Positions 1-6,448 of a DNA stretch of 10,354 nt are shown here, piece by piece; the stretch's first letter is position 1; every line of letters begins with the position of its first letter. The notes beneath the pieces are model-generated. The model was given only the letters and a program-made list of their open reading frames with translations, was not told where the DNA came from and did not search any database. The DNA comes from an uncultured Hungatella sp. (GTDB lineage Bacteria; Bacillota; Clostridia; Lachnospirales; Lachnospiraceae), in the NCBI GenBank assembly GCA_959018155.1, contig CAUEKH010000060.1, forward strand, positions 1-10,354. Reading direction: 5' to 3'. The translations under genes and the position numbers were made by a program.

Positions 1-1094
1 TGCATGACGGTGCTGATGTCCGACAGCTGGGCGTTCATGTTATCGAGGGCGGTGCCGATGAGAGTAAATTCATCTTCCCGGACTCCCGGCGTCTCAGTAT
101 AAGGGTTAATGCCGATTTTTCTCATGATCGCATCCACCGGCCGCAGCATGAGAATGCTGTAGATGATGGAAATGACGAAAGCGGTGGCAGCCGCGCCGAT
201 CCAGACAATGAGCCACTGGAACAGGGAGGTCCCGACGGAGGTTAAAATATCTTTCTTTGGCACGTAGAAAGAACATTTGGTGTCAAAGGTGGAATAGGAG
301 GAGTAGGAAGCGGTGCCAGGTAGCAGAAGTTCCTCATTTTCCCCGATGGTCTTTCCCTCATCCCAGTTTTCCATGACTGCATCAGAAGAAGACCAGAGTA
401 AATGACCCTGGAAAAAGACGGCGGCTGTATAGGGAGTGTCCTGGATGGATTCCGCGGCAATATCCCGAAGCCTATTTAAAGAATAGGAAACTGTCACATA
501 TCCCAGCGCCTGGGACCGGTAGAGAGGCAGCCGGCGCGCGTAGGTAATAACCGGAATGGCAGAAGAATTGCTGTAATAACGGTTGTAAGGCACGTTAATC
601 AGCCATAAATCTTCCCCCTTCATCTCTTCCAGCGTGTCAATTAAGGTTCTGTCGTAATAATCATTATAATAGTACATTCCGGCGGCGGAATCGAAAATCC
701 GTTCCGAACGTCCGAAAAAGAGACAGATGCACTCATACTTATAGAGAGAAGAGTAGGGCACCACATCGTTGGTCATACGCATAAGCTGATCCAGAGTCGG
801 CGTCTTACTGTTTAAAACGATATTGATGGAAGTTAAATTTCCCATAAAGACTGCGCTGTTTTTCATATTGGTTAAGTTGTCCTGAACCGACAGAGCCGCG
901 TAGTTTGCCTTCATCTCCAGATTTTCATGAAGCTTCATCTGATTCTGAAACATGATAATGATGCTTCCGGCAATAAAAATGGCTGCAGTAAAAAGAAATG
1001 TAATAAAAAAGGAAGAACGGAAATGTCTGGATTTCATTATGTTTTTCCATTTACAGTGTCTGTTTCGATTAGCTATTATTCCCAATGGTCCCAT
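1..1094 (-). CDS. Two-transmembrane sensor/regulator, probably membrane-anchored AraC-type (C-terminal part outside window)
   Basis: The minus strand is open from 1094 to the window edge (364 codons, no stop). Residues about 28-49 form a first membrane helix. About 240 extracytoplasmic residues follow, and a second helix lies at about 291-317. After it comes a short cytoplasmic stretch (LRPVDAIMRKI, then EDEFTLIGTALDNM). This is the layout of YesM-type histidine kinases and of YesS/YtdP-type AraC regulators. The post-helix segment lacks an obvious HAMP glycine-aspartate pattern, so I favour the AraC type; the deciding output domain lies outside the window. The start at 1094 is chosen because AGAAGG sits 5 nt before it. 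The internal ATG at 1037 has only a weak SD and would remove 19 residues (including KWKNIMKSRHFRS) that form a typical basic lead-in to helix 1. It is divergent from the sugar-transport operon, so it is a likely regulator of it. Output type is uncertain. Confidence 0.8.
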   Translation of the reverse strand, partial: MGPLGIIANRNRHCKWKNIMKSRHFRSSFFITFLFTAAIFIAGSIIIMFQNQMKLHENLEMKANYAALSVQDNLTNMKNSAVFMGNLTSINIVLNSKTPTLDQLMRMTNDVVPYSSLYKYECICLFFGRSERIFDSAAGMYYYNDYYDRTLIDTLEEMKGEDLWLINVPYNRYYSNSSAIPVITYARRLPLYRSQALGYVTVSYSLNRLRDIAAESIQDTPYTAAVFFQGHLLWSSSDAVMENWDEGKTIGENEELLLPGTASYSSYSTFDTKCSFYVPKKDILTSVGTSLFQWLIVWIGAAATAFVISIIYSILMLRPVDAIMRKIGINPYTETPGVREDEFTLIGTALDNMNAQLSDISTVM

Positions 1095-1099
1095 CCTTT

Positions 1100-1105
1100 C
1101 CTTCT
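1100..1105 (-). promoter_or_regulatory. Ribosome binding site deciding the 1094 start
   Basis: On the minus strand AGAAGG is followed by AAAGG and then ATG at 1094, a spacing of 5 nt. The alternative ATG at 1037 has only a weak GGAAA-type match upstream. The reading frame is open between the two, so the longer protein is preferred. Confidence 0.6.
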
Positions 1106-1119
1106 GCCAATTATATCTA

Positions 1120-1148
1120 ATTATAACAAAAATACGTCAGAGAGTCAA
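1120..1148 (-). promoter_or_regulatory. Sigma-A-type promoter for the left regulator gene
   Basis: Read on the minus strand, TTGACT (1143-1148) and TATAAT (1120-1125) are separated by exactly 17 nt, and a TG dinucleotide stands one base before the -10. This is a near-consensus extended promoter. Transcription would start near 1113, giving a leader of about 20 nt before the ATG at 1094. A second TATAAT-like hexamer on the same strand (1110-1115) lies just downstream. Confidence 0.8.
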
Positions 1149-1315
1149 AAACATTCCGGCTGGAAGGCAAAAAAATAAAACGAAATTAGAAATAATGTAT
1201 AAAAACAATAGCAAAAAATAAATATAGTTAGTAAAAATACAGATGAATTTTTGCTGCTGGCTATGAAAACAGGAGAAAAATTCAATATTGTGAAAAGATA
1301 AACGAAATCAGCTGG

Positions 1316-1349
1316 TTATTTGTACTTATTTTTGTACATTATTTTGGTA
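1316..1349 (+). repeat. Three tandem imperfect repeats upstream of the operon -10 (candidate operator)
   Basis: Copies are TTATTTGTAC (1316-1325), TTATTTTTGTAC (1326-1337) and TTATTTTGGTA (1339-1349). The TTTGTAC core recurs 12 bp apart (1319 and 1331), close to one helical turn. They occupy the place of the -35 box, where a canonical hexamer is missing, which would suit an activator that binds direct repeats. AraC-family proteins contact DNA through two helix-turn-helix motifs in successive major grooves. The binding role is inference. Confidence 0.5.
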
Positions 1350-1353
1350 TGAT
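1345..1353 (+). promoter_or_regulatory. Extended -10 promoter for the transport/sulfatase operon
   Basis: TGGTATGAT gives a TGN extension plus TATGAT (5 of 6 to consensus). The hexamer 17 nt upstream (CTTATT, 1325-1330) is a poor -35, consistent with an activator-dependent promoter. Predicted start near 1360 leaves a leader of about 55 nt before the TTG at 1415. Confidence 0.55.
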
Positions 1354-1400
1354 GAGGCCAGAAAGAAAAGGCCCTGGTTCGCTGTGAAATGGGCTGACAG

Positions 1401-1408
1401 AAGGAGGG
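1401..1408 (+). promoter_or_regulatory. Strong ribosome binding site supporting a TTG start
   Basis: AAGGAGGG ends 6 nt before TTG at 1415. No ATG occurs in this frame until inside the first membrane helix, so the TTG is the best start for the permease. Confidence 0.8.
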
Positions 1409-1414
1409 AGAAGG

Positions 1415-2362
1415 TTGGGGAATATTACGACAACAAAAAGTAAGGGGGTTAGAAATGGACCCGGGATCGGAACGTATATCTGGAAACACAGGTATTTATA
1501 TCTGATGCTGGTTCCGGCGGTTGTCTACTATATTATTTTCTGTTATGCGCCAATGTATGGTGTGACAATTGCATTTAAGGACTTCAATCCGATGAAGGGG
1601 ATCATGAAAAGTACCTGGGTTGGATTTGATACCTTCCGGAAACTGTTTTCAATGGAAAAGTTTTACTCGGTGTTCTGGAATACCATAAGAATCAGCGTAA
1701 TCCGACTGGTTTTCGGGTTTCCATTTCCCATTATTATCGCGCTGATGTTGAATGAACTTCGCCATCTGCGGGTAAAGAAAGTGATTCAGACGGCAGTTTA
1801 CATACCGAATTTTATTTCCTGGGTAGTGCTTGGCGGTATTTTGACAAGCATTCTTTCCATGGATTCCGGGATTGTGAATACGATTATTAAAAGTCTTGGA
1901 TTCGCTCCCATTGGATTTTTGACAGATGAGAAATATTTCGTGCCGACCATGGTGGTGTCTATGATATGGAAGACATTTGGATGGAACACGATCATCTATC
2001 TGGCCGCAATTACAGGAATTGACACCCAGCTCTATGAGGCTGCCACAGTGGATGGGGCCAACCGGTGGCAGAAGCTGGTACATATTACCGTACCGTGTAT
2101 CCGCTCCATCATTATCGTAATTTTGATTACCCGTATCGGAAGCCTGATGCAGGCCGGGTTTGAACAGATCTTCGTTCTCTACCATCCGGGCGTCTATGGG
2201 ACAGCCGATATTATTGACACCTACGTATACCGGATGGGCTTACAGGATGGAAAATTTGAGCTGGCCACAGCAGTCGGCCTCTTTAAATCGGTTATCAATT
2301 TCTGCCTTGTGGTAGCTGCAAATAAGGTTGCAAGGATGGCGGGAGAGGAGGGAATCTACTGA
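1415..2362 (+). CDS. ABC transporter inner-membrane permease, LplB/YteP/UgpA-type
   Basis: First of two permeases of a CUT1-type carbohydrate importer (binding-protein-dependent transport family). The 315-residue length is normal for the family. Residues about 27-48 form the first membrane helix, preceded by a basic cytoplasmic tail (KHRY). Further hydrophobic segments follow at about 92-112, 127-147, 176-197, 230-248 and 285-303. The cytoplasmic coupling loop that docks on the ATPase is visible as an EAA motif at 208-227 (EAATVDGANRWQKLVHITVP). The start is a TTG directed by a very strong SD. The stop codon overlaps the ATG of the next permease (TGATG), indicating translational coupling. No ATPase gene follows; importers of this class normally share a MsmX/UgpC-like ATPase encoded elsewhere. 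The substrate cannot be read from this protein; the neighbours suggest a sulfated oligosaccharide. Confidence 0.94.
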   Translation: MGNITTTKSKGVRNGPGIGTYIWKHRYLYLMLVPAVVYYIIFCYAPMYGVTIAFKDFNPMKGIMKSTWVGFDTFRKLFSMEKFYSVFWNTIRISVIRLVFGFPFPIIIALMLNELRHLRVKKVIQTAVYIPNFISWVVLGGILTSILSMDSGIVNTIIKSLGFAPIGFLTDEKYFVPTMVVSMIWKTFGWNTIIYLAAITGIDTQLYEAATVDGANRWQKLVHITVPCIRSIIIVILITRIGSLMQAGFEQIFVLYHPGVYGTADIIDTYVYRMGLQDGKFELATAVGLFKSVINFCLVVAANKVARMAGEEGIY

Positions 2363-3261
2363 TGTTTAAGAAAAAACAGCCGCAGGAGGGCGTCCGCGTC
2401 CGGACCTCCCTGGGAAGTAAAATCTTCGACGTTGTGAATCTGGTGCTGTTGTCACTCCTGGCACTGACGACATTGTATCCATTTTGGGATTGCCTCGTGG
2501 TATCCTTCTCATCTTTAAAGAGTTATCTTGGTTCCAGCGTTCATCTCTGGCCGACGGAATGGTCCTTTGAGGGCTACGCCTACATGCTTAAGAATATTGA
2601 ATTGTGGACCTCCTACGCCAACAGCCTCTTTATCACCGTAGTCGGAACCGTGATCAATATGGCAATTACGACGATGGCGGCTTACGTGCTGGCAAAGAAG
2701 GATTTGAAGGGACAGCGGTTTTTCATGTTTCTGGCCGTATTTACCATGATGTTTTCCGGCGGGATTATCCCCACCTACATCATAGTCAAGGATCTGCATT
2801 TAATGAATTCTCTGTGGTCCATGATTCTTCCGTCCGCGATCAACACGTACAATCTCATTATTCTGCGCAATTTCTTTATGGATCTTCCTCTGGAACTGGA
2901 GGAAGCGGCGTTGCTTGACGGCTGTACGGAGGTAGGTGTATTATTCCGTATTATGCTGCCGATCTCCAAACCGGCGCTGACGACAGTGACCCTGTTTTAC
3001 GCGGTGGATCACTGGAATGATTTCTTTTCGGCAATTATGTATATCAACAGCAAGCAGGCATGGCCGTTACAGCTGTTTCTGCGTTCCATGCTGTTCCAGA
3101 ACGACGCGGCCTACGCCAGCGGCGGTGAAAGCCTCTTCTTACTCGGCCAGCCGATGAAAATGGCTGCGGTCATGATGGCAATTATCCCAATCATGTGTGC
3201 CTATCCGTTTTTCCAGAAATATTTTACGGTTGGCATGACAGCAGGGGCTGTGAAGGGATAG
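2362..3261 (+). CDS. ABC transporter inner-membrane permease, LplC/YtcP-type
   Basis: Second permease of the same importer, 299 residues. Membrane segments are visible at about 23-48, 86-109, 119-141, 152-170, 204-222 and 265-285. The EAA coupling loop is at 181-200 (EAALLDGCTEVGVLFRIMLP), a nearly textbook version. The C terminus ends YPFFQKYFTVGMTAGAVKG, a signature of LplC/YtcP-like permeases. The ATG overlaps the upstream stop by one base, and AGGAGG at 2346-2351 lies 10 nt before it. It should form a heterodimer with the preceding permease in the cytoplasmic membrane and receive substrate from the lipoprotein encoded at 3371. The 109-bp gap after its stop contains tandem repeats and a perfect -10 hexamer, so the operon may have an internal regulatory point here. 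Confidence 0.95.
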   Translation: MFKKKQPQEGVRVRTSLGSKIFDVVNLVLLSLLALTTLYPFWDCLVVSFSSLKSYLGSSVHLWPTEWSFEGYAYMLKNIELWTSYANSLFITVVGTVINMAITTMAAYVLAKKDLKGQRFFMFLAVFTMMFSGGIIPTYIIVKDLHLMNSLWSMILPSAINTYNLIILRNFFMDLPLELEEAALLDGCTEVGVLFRIMLPISKPALTTVTLFYAVDHWNDFFSAIMYINSKQAWPLQLFLRSMLFQNDAAYASGGESLFLLGQPMKMAAVMMAIIPIMCAYPFFQKYFTVGMTAGAVKG

Positions 3262-3280
3262 GATGCCCGGAAAATGAAGC

Positions 3281-3329
3281 CTGGTAAATAACAAATTCTG
3301 GAAATAACAAATCCGGGAAATGACAAATT
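3281..3329 (+). repeat. Three tandem 16-17-bp repeats between permease and lipoprotein genes
   Basis: Copies are CTGGTAAATAACAAATT (3281-3297), CTGGAAATAACAAATC (3298-3313) and CGGGAAATGACAAATT (3314-3329). A more degenerate element (CCGGAAAATGAAG) precedes them from about 3268. The consensus is YKGGAAATAACAAATY. They are noncoding, lie head to tail and end 5 nt before a perfect TATAAT. They could be an operator array for an internal promoter, or an mRNA element; I see no stable hairpin in them. Confidence 0.75.
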
Positions 3330-3333
3330 TCTA

Positions 3334-3339
3334 TATAAT
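3334..3339 (+). promoter_or_regulatory. Candidate internal -10 box before the lipoprotein gene
   Basis: TATAAT matches the -10 consensus completely and lies 31 nt before the ATG at 3371. The hexamer 17 nt upstream (ATCCGG) does not resemble a -35 and there is no TGN extension. If real, the promoter would need an activator, for which the adjacent tandem repeats are candidates. It could equally be chance in A/T-rich DNA. Confidence 0.3.
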
Positions 3340-3356
3340 GTTCTAAAAAAATGAAA

Positions 3357-3363
3357 GAGAGGG
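3357..3363 (+). promoter_or_regulatory. Ribosome binding site deciding the lipoprotein start
   Basis: GAGAGGG ends 7 nt before ATG at 3371 but only 1 nt before the earlier in-frame ATG at 3365. The spacing favours 3371, which also gives a typical MRKK signal-peptide start. Confidence 0.7.
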
Positions 3364-3370
3364 TATGTTC

Positions 3371-4939
3371 ATGAGAAAAAAACAGGTACTAAGTCTTACA
3401 CTGGCTGCTTTGATGGCAGCGTCGGTTACAGCCTGCGGAGGCGGAGGCACAGCAGAAAAAACGGAATCAAAAGAGACGACTGCAAAGACAGAAGCCGCCT
3501 CAAAAGATTCCAAGGATGGGAAAAATGTACCGCTCCGCTGGCTGACGACCGGTGATGCGGCGGCGAAAGCCATTAAATCTGACGACCGGATCGTAGCCGC
3601 GATCAATGAGAAGCTGGGGATCGATCTGACGGTTGAGATTGTACCGGAATCAAACACAGAGAAAGTCAATGTAGCCATGGCCTCCGGTGACTTCCCGGAT
3701 ATTGTGACCGGCGCTTACGGAACCAGCGCAACCCAGCAGTGGATCGATGACGGCATGGTCATCCCGCTGAACAAATACTTCGATACGATGCCGAATATCA
3801 AATCATGGCTGGAGAGTGAATACCAGTGGTCAGCCATCGACGGCCAGTACTACGGGCTTCCATTTATCACACAGTTCAGCGTTGCCAACAGTTTAATTGT
3901 CATGAGACAGGACTGGCTGGATAAACTGGGGCTTTCCTATCCGAAAACTCTCGATGATATGAAAACGGTCCTTCTGGCCTTTACCAATGATGACCCGGAC
4001 GGAAACGGCAAAAACGATACATACGGCTATACGGCTCAGAAGCCGGGCAATACGACGGCTGCGACTCCGTTTGACTGGGTATTCTTTGCCTACGGCCTGC
4101 CATACGGCGACTATTCCTTAAATGAAAACGGCGAGGTAATTCCGATTTTTGAAGATCCTTCCTTTATTCCAAGCATGAACTATATCAAGGATTTATGGGA
4201 TTTAAAGGTTATCGATCCGGAACTGATGCTCAATGATCAGCCGAAGAAGGAAGAAAAATTCTATCAGGGCAAGTGTGGTGCCATGCTGGCGCCGTTATTC
4301 CGCCATGTGACGCGCCACGAGACGAGTGTACAGGCGCTCTACCCGGATGCAACCATCTGTTACGACTTGCCGCCGACAGGACCGGAAGGCGCCAGAGGAT
4401 TGAATAAACAGGGAAAAGATGGTATGATGACATGTATCACCACCGCATGTAAGAACCAGGATAAAGCGGCTGAATTTATTGATTTTATGGTCTCCAAAGA
4501 AGGCAACGATTTACTCAGACTTGGGATAGAAGGAATCCATTATACAAAGGACGGAGATAAGATCGTATTTAACGAGGAAGAGCGGGCCAAGGACGCGTTT
4601 GCACCAGACGGCTGGGCGCACGCGCTGGCATGGGGCTCCTTCTACTGGCCGCTGGAGAGCGGATATATTCCTGAGACAGATCCGAACAGAGAACGCGCTC
4701 TGGAAACCGTGGATTTGGCGACACAGTGCCAGGTACCGAACTTAATCAAACAGAAAACTCCGGCGGAAATTGAGAACGGATCCGCAGTCAATGATGTATT
4801 TATCCAGTACTTCTCCGATATGCTCCAGGGCAAGATATCCGTTGAGGACGGCGTGGTACAGCTTGGAAAGGAATGGAGAAATCAGGGCGGCGACGAGATC
4901 TTAAAGCAGGCCAATGAAGTTTACAAGGCAGAAAAATAG
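3371..4939 (+). CDS. Extracellular solute-binding lipoprotein of the carbohydrate ABC importer
   Basis: Substrate receptor for the permease pair, 522 residues, typical of the large LplA/LipO-type binding proteins. Residues 1-21 are a lipoprotein signal peptide (basic MRKK, hydrophobic core, VTAC lipobox), with C22 as the predicted lipidated residue. A flexible K/E/T-rich linker runs to about residue 50 and tethers the domain to the outer face of the membrane. The family-typical stretch VNVAMASGDFPDIVTG begins the binding domain at about 99. DPDGNGKNDTYG (208-219) resembles the calcium-loop-like motif common in these proteins. Two starts are possible (3365 and 3371); SD spacing favours 3371. 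It lies downstream of the permeases and 8 nt before the first sulfatase, so it is likely co-transcribed with the degradative enzymes. Ligand identity is not visible; a sulfated glycan fragment is inferred from context. Confidence 0.94.
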   Translation: MRKKQVLSLTLAALMAASVTACGGGGTAEKTESKETTAKTEAASKDSKDGKNVPLRWLTTGDAAAKAIKSDDRIVAAINEKLGIDLTVEIVPESNTEKVNVAMASGDFPDIVTGAYGTSATQQWIDDGMVIPLNKYFDTMPNIKSWLESEYQWSAIDGQYYGLPFITQFSVANSLIVMRQDWLDKLGLSYPKTLDDMKTVLLAFTNDDPDGNGKNDTYGYTAQKPGNTTAATPFDWVFFAYGLPYGDYSLNENGEVIPIFEDPSFIPSMNYIKDLWDLKVIDPELMLNDQPKKEEKFYQGKCGAMLAPLFRHVTRHETSVQALYPDATICYDLPPTGPEGARGLNKQGKDGMMTCITTACKNQDKAAEFIDFMVSKEGNDLLRLGIEGIHYTKDGDKIVFNEEERAKDAFAPDGWAHALAWGSFYWPLESGYIPETDPNRERALETVDLATQCQVPNLIKQKTPAEIENGSAVNDVFIQYFSDMLQGKISVEDGVVQLGKEWRNQGGDEILKQANEVYKAEK

Positions 4940-4942
4940 GAG
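4938..4942 (+). promoter_or_regulatory. Ribosome binding site overlapping the lipoprotein stop
   Basis: AGGAG starts within the TAG stop of the lipoprotein gene (4937-4939) and ends 5 nt before ATG at 4948, but only 2 nt before ATG at 4945. The sequence ATGATG offers both starts; spacing favours the second, a difference of one residue. The arrangement implies translational coupling to the lipoprotein gene. Confidence 0.6.
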
Positions 4943-4947
4943 AAATG

Positions 4948-6411
4948 ATGAGAAAGAGACCAAATATACTGTTTATACTTACAGATGATCAGGGGGCCTG
5001 GGCAATGAACTGCTCGGGCACCCCCGAGCTTTATACCCCGAATTTAGACCGGATCGCCGCTTCCGGAATGCGGTTTGACAATTTCTTCTGCGCCTCCCCG
5101 GTCTGTTCCCCGGCCCGGGCGTCGCTGCTGACAGGAAAGATTCCATCCGGCCACGGCGTTCTCGACTGGATCAGAAGCGGGAGTGTGGATGGAGAGAAGT
5201 ATGCCGCCCAGGGGAGAGAAAACCCCTACGCCGACGGCTATAAAAATGAGAGAAAGCCGATCGCCTATTTGGATGGCCAGACCGCCTATACCGATATCCT
5301 GGCGGAGAATGGATACCGCTGCGCCCTCTCTGGAAAATGGCATTTGGGGGACAGCGTGACACCGCAGCACGGGTTTGAAAAGTGGTACACCATCGGCCTT
5401 GGCGGCTGCTGTTACTACCATCCAGATATTGTGGAGAACGGGGAGATCACGGTAGAACACGGGAAATATGTGACGGAATTATTTGCCGATAAGGCTCTGG
5501 AATACTTGGAGGAACTGGCGGATACGGAGGATCCGTTCTTTCTGGCAGTCAACTTTACCGCGCCTCACGCGCCGTGGGGCAAAGAACACCATCCGGCCAA
5601 ATGGATCGAGTACTATGAGAACTGCGATTTCCCGTCAATTCCCGATATCCCGGACCATCCGGACCTCTTAACCGGGCCGGTGTACGGGACCAAAACGAGA
5701 AAGGAAAATCTGCGGGGATATTTTGCCGCGGTCAGCGCCATGGATGAAGAAGTGGGACGGATTCTCGACGCCCTGGAGGAGAAGCATTTGACGGAAGATA
5801 CCGTCGTGATCTTTTCCGCTGATAACGGGATGAGCATGGGACAGCACGGGATATGGGGCAAGGGAAATGGTACATTTCCGATGAACATGTATGATTCCGC
5901 GGTGAAGGTGCCGCTTTTGATTTCCTATCCGCCTCTGATTAAGCCCAACAGTGTGTGCAGTGAGATGGTGAGCGCCTACGACTGGTTTCCGACTGTGCTG
6001 GAACTGGTGGGTCTCTCAGAAAAGTATCCGGGGGGCCTTCCGGGCAGAAGCTTCTACGGGCTTTTGACAGGCCGGGAGACAGAGCGGAAGGGGGAGATTG
6101 TCGTATTCGACGAATACGGCCCGGTCCGCATGATACGGAATAAGGAATGGAAATATATTCACCGGTACCCTTACGGAAAGCATGAATTTTACCATCTGAC
6201 TGAGGATCCGGGAGAGACTGAGAACCTCTACGGAAGGCCGGAGTATGAGGAAATCATTCTGGAGATGAAGAAAGAGATGGAAAAATGGTTCCTTAAGTAC
6301 GCGGATCCGGCCATCGACGGTGTGAGAGAAGGGGTGACCGGTTCCGGCCAGCTCTGCCGTCCGGGGCTTCATGCAGTGCGTACCGATGTGTATGCGCCGA
6401 TAGGAACGTGA
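4948..6411 (+). CDS. Sulfatase, type I formylglycine-dependent (Cys-type), cytoplasmic
   Basis: Hydrolyses a sulfate ester, probably on an imported sugar. It has 487 residues, usual for S1 sulfatases of the alkaline phosphatase superfamily. The N terminus has the metal-binding TDDQ (D13, D14). The FGly signature CSPARASLLTG follows, with C53 as the residue converted to formylglycine (CxPxR). GKWHLG gives K130 and H132, TAPHAP gives H207, and SADNG gives the metal ligands D292 and N293. No residue of the standard active site appears lost. There is no signal peptide: the protein begins directly with MRKRPNILFIL, the first core strand, so it should act in the cytoplasm. The C-terminal tail (about 457-487: GVTGSGQLCRPGLH onwards) extends beyond the common fold and may belong to a subfamily I cannot name. 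Substrate is unknown; activity needs a maturase not encoded here. Confidence 0.93.
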   Translation: MRKRPNILFILTDDQGAWAMNCSGTPELYTPNLDRIAASGMRFDNFFCASPVCSPARASLLTGKIPSGHGVLDWIRSGSVDGEKYAAQGRENPYADGYKNERKPIAYLDGQTAYTDILAENGYRCALSGKWHLGDSVTPQHGFEKWYTIGLGGCCYYHPDIVENGEITVEHGKYVTELFADKALEYLEELADTEDPFFLAVNFTAPHAPWGKEHHPAKWIEYYENCDFPSIPDIPDHPDLLTGPVYGTKTRKENLRGYFAAVSAMDEEVGRILDALEEKHLTEDTVVIFSADNGMSMGQHGIWGKGNGTFPMNMYDSAVKVPLLISYPPLIKPNSVCSEMVSAYDWFPTVLELVGLSEKYPGGLPGRSFYGLLTGRETERKGEIVVFDEYGPVRMIRNKEWKYIHRYPYGKHEFYHLTEDPGETENLYGRPEYEEIILEMKKEMEKWFLKYADPAIDGVREGVTGSGQLCRPGLHAVRTDVYAPIGT

Positions 6412-6448
6412 CACGACATTGTAGGGATTTACGTGAGGAGGAGAAAAA

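Larger units (their letters stand above)
1095..1414. other. Divergent intergenic regulatory region
   Basis: This 320-bp stretch separates the divergent regulator and transport operon. It contains no supported gene: the short plus-strand frames across 927-1221 overlap the regulator gene and its promoter and have low-complexity K/N-rich products. It holds the regulator promoter, a long A/T-rich tract (about 1150-1345), the TTATTTTTGTAC-like repeats and the operon promoter. I see no rho-independent terminator and no convincing catabolite-responsive element. Confidence 0.7.

Noticed and set aside
927..1221. Short plus-strand open frames (83 and 89 codons)
   Set aside because: They run antisense to the regulator gene and through its promoter, have K/N-rich low-complexity products and no convincing SD.
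1241..1320. Catabolite-responsive element (CcpA site) upstream of the operon
   Set aside because: No stretch has the central CG flanked by the required TGNAA/TTNCA-like halves.
1354..1380. Possible GGCC/CCAG-CTGG hairpin in the operon leader as an attenuator
   Set aside because: The stem is only 4 bp with a long A-rich loop and is not followed by a U-run.
1649..2185. 178-codon minus-strand open frame inside the first permease
   Set aside because: The plus strand encodes a permease with an intact EAA loop and membrane helices; the antisense product has no recognisable domain or SD.
5044..5460. 138-codon minus-strand open frame inside the first sulfatase
   Set aside because: Antisense to the formylglycine motif and metal-binding region of a clear sulfatase; it is a by-product of G/C-rich codon use.
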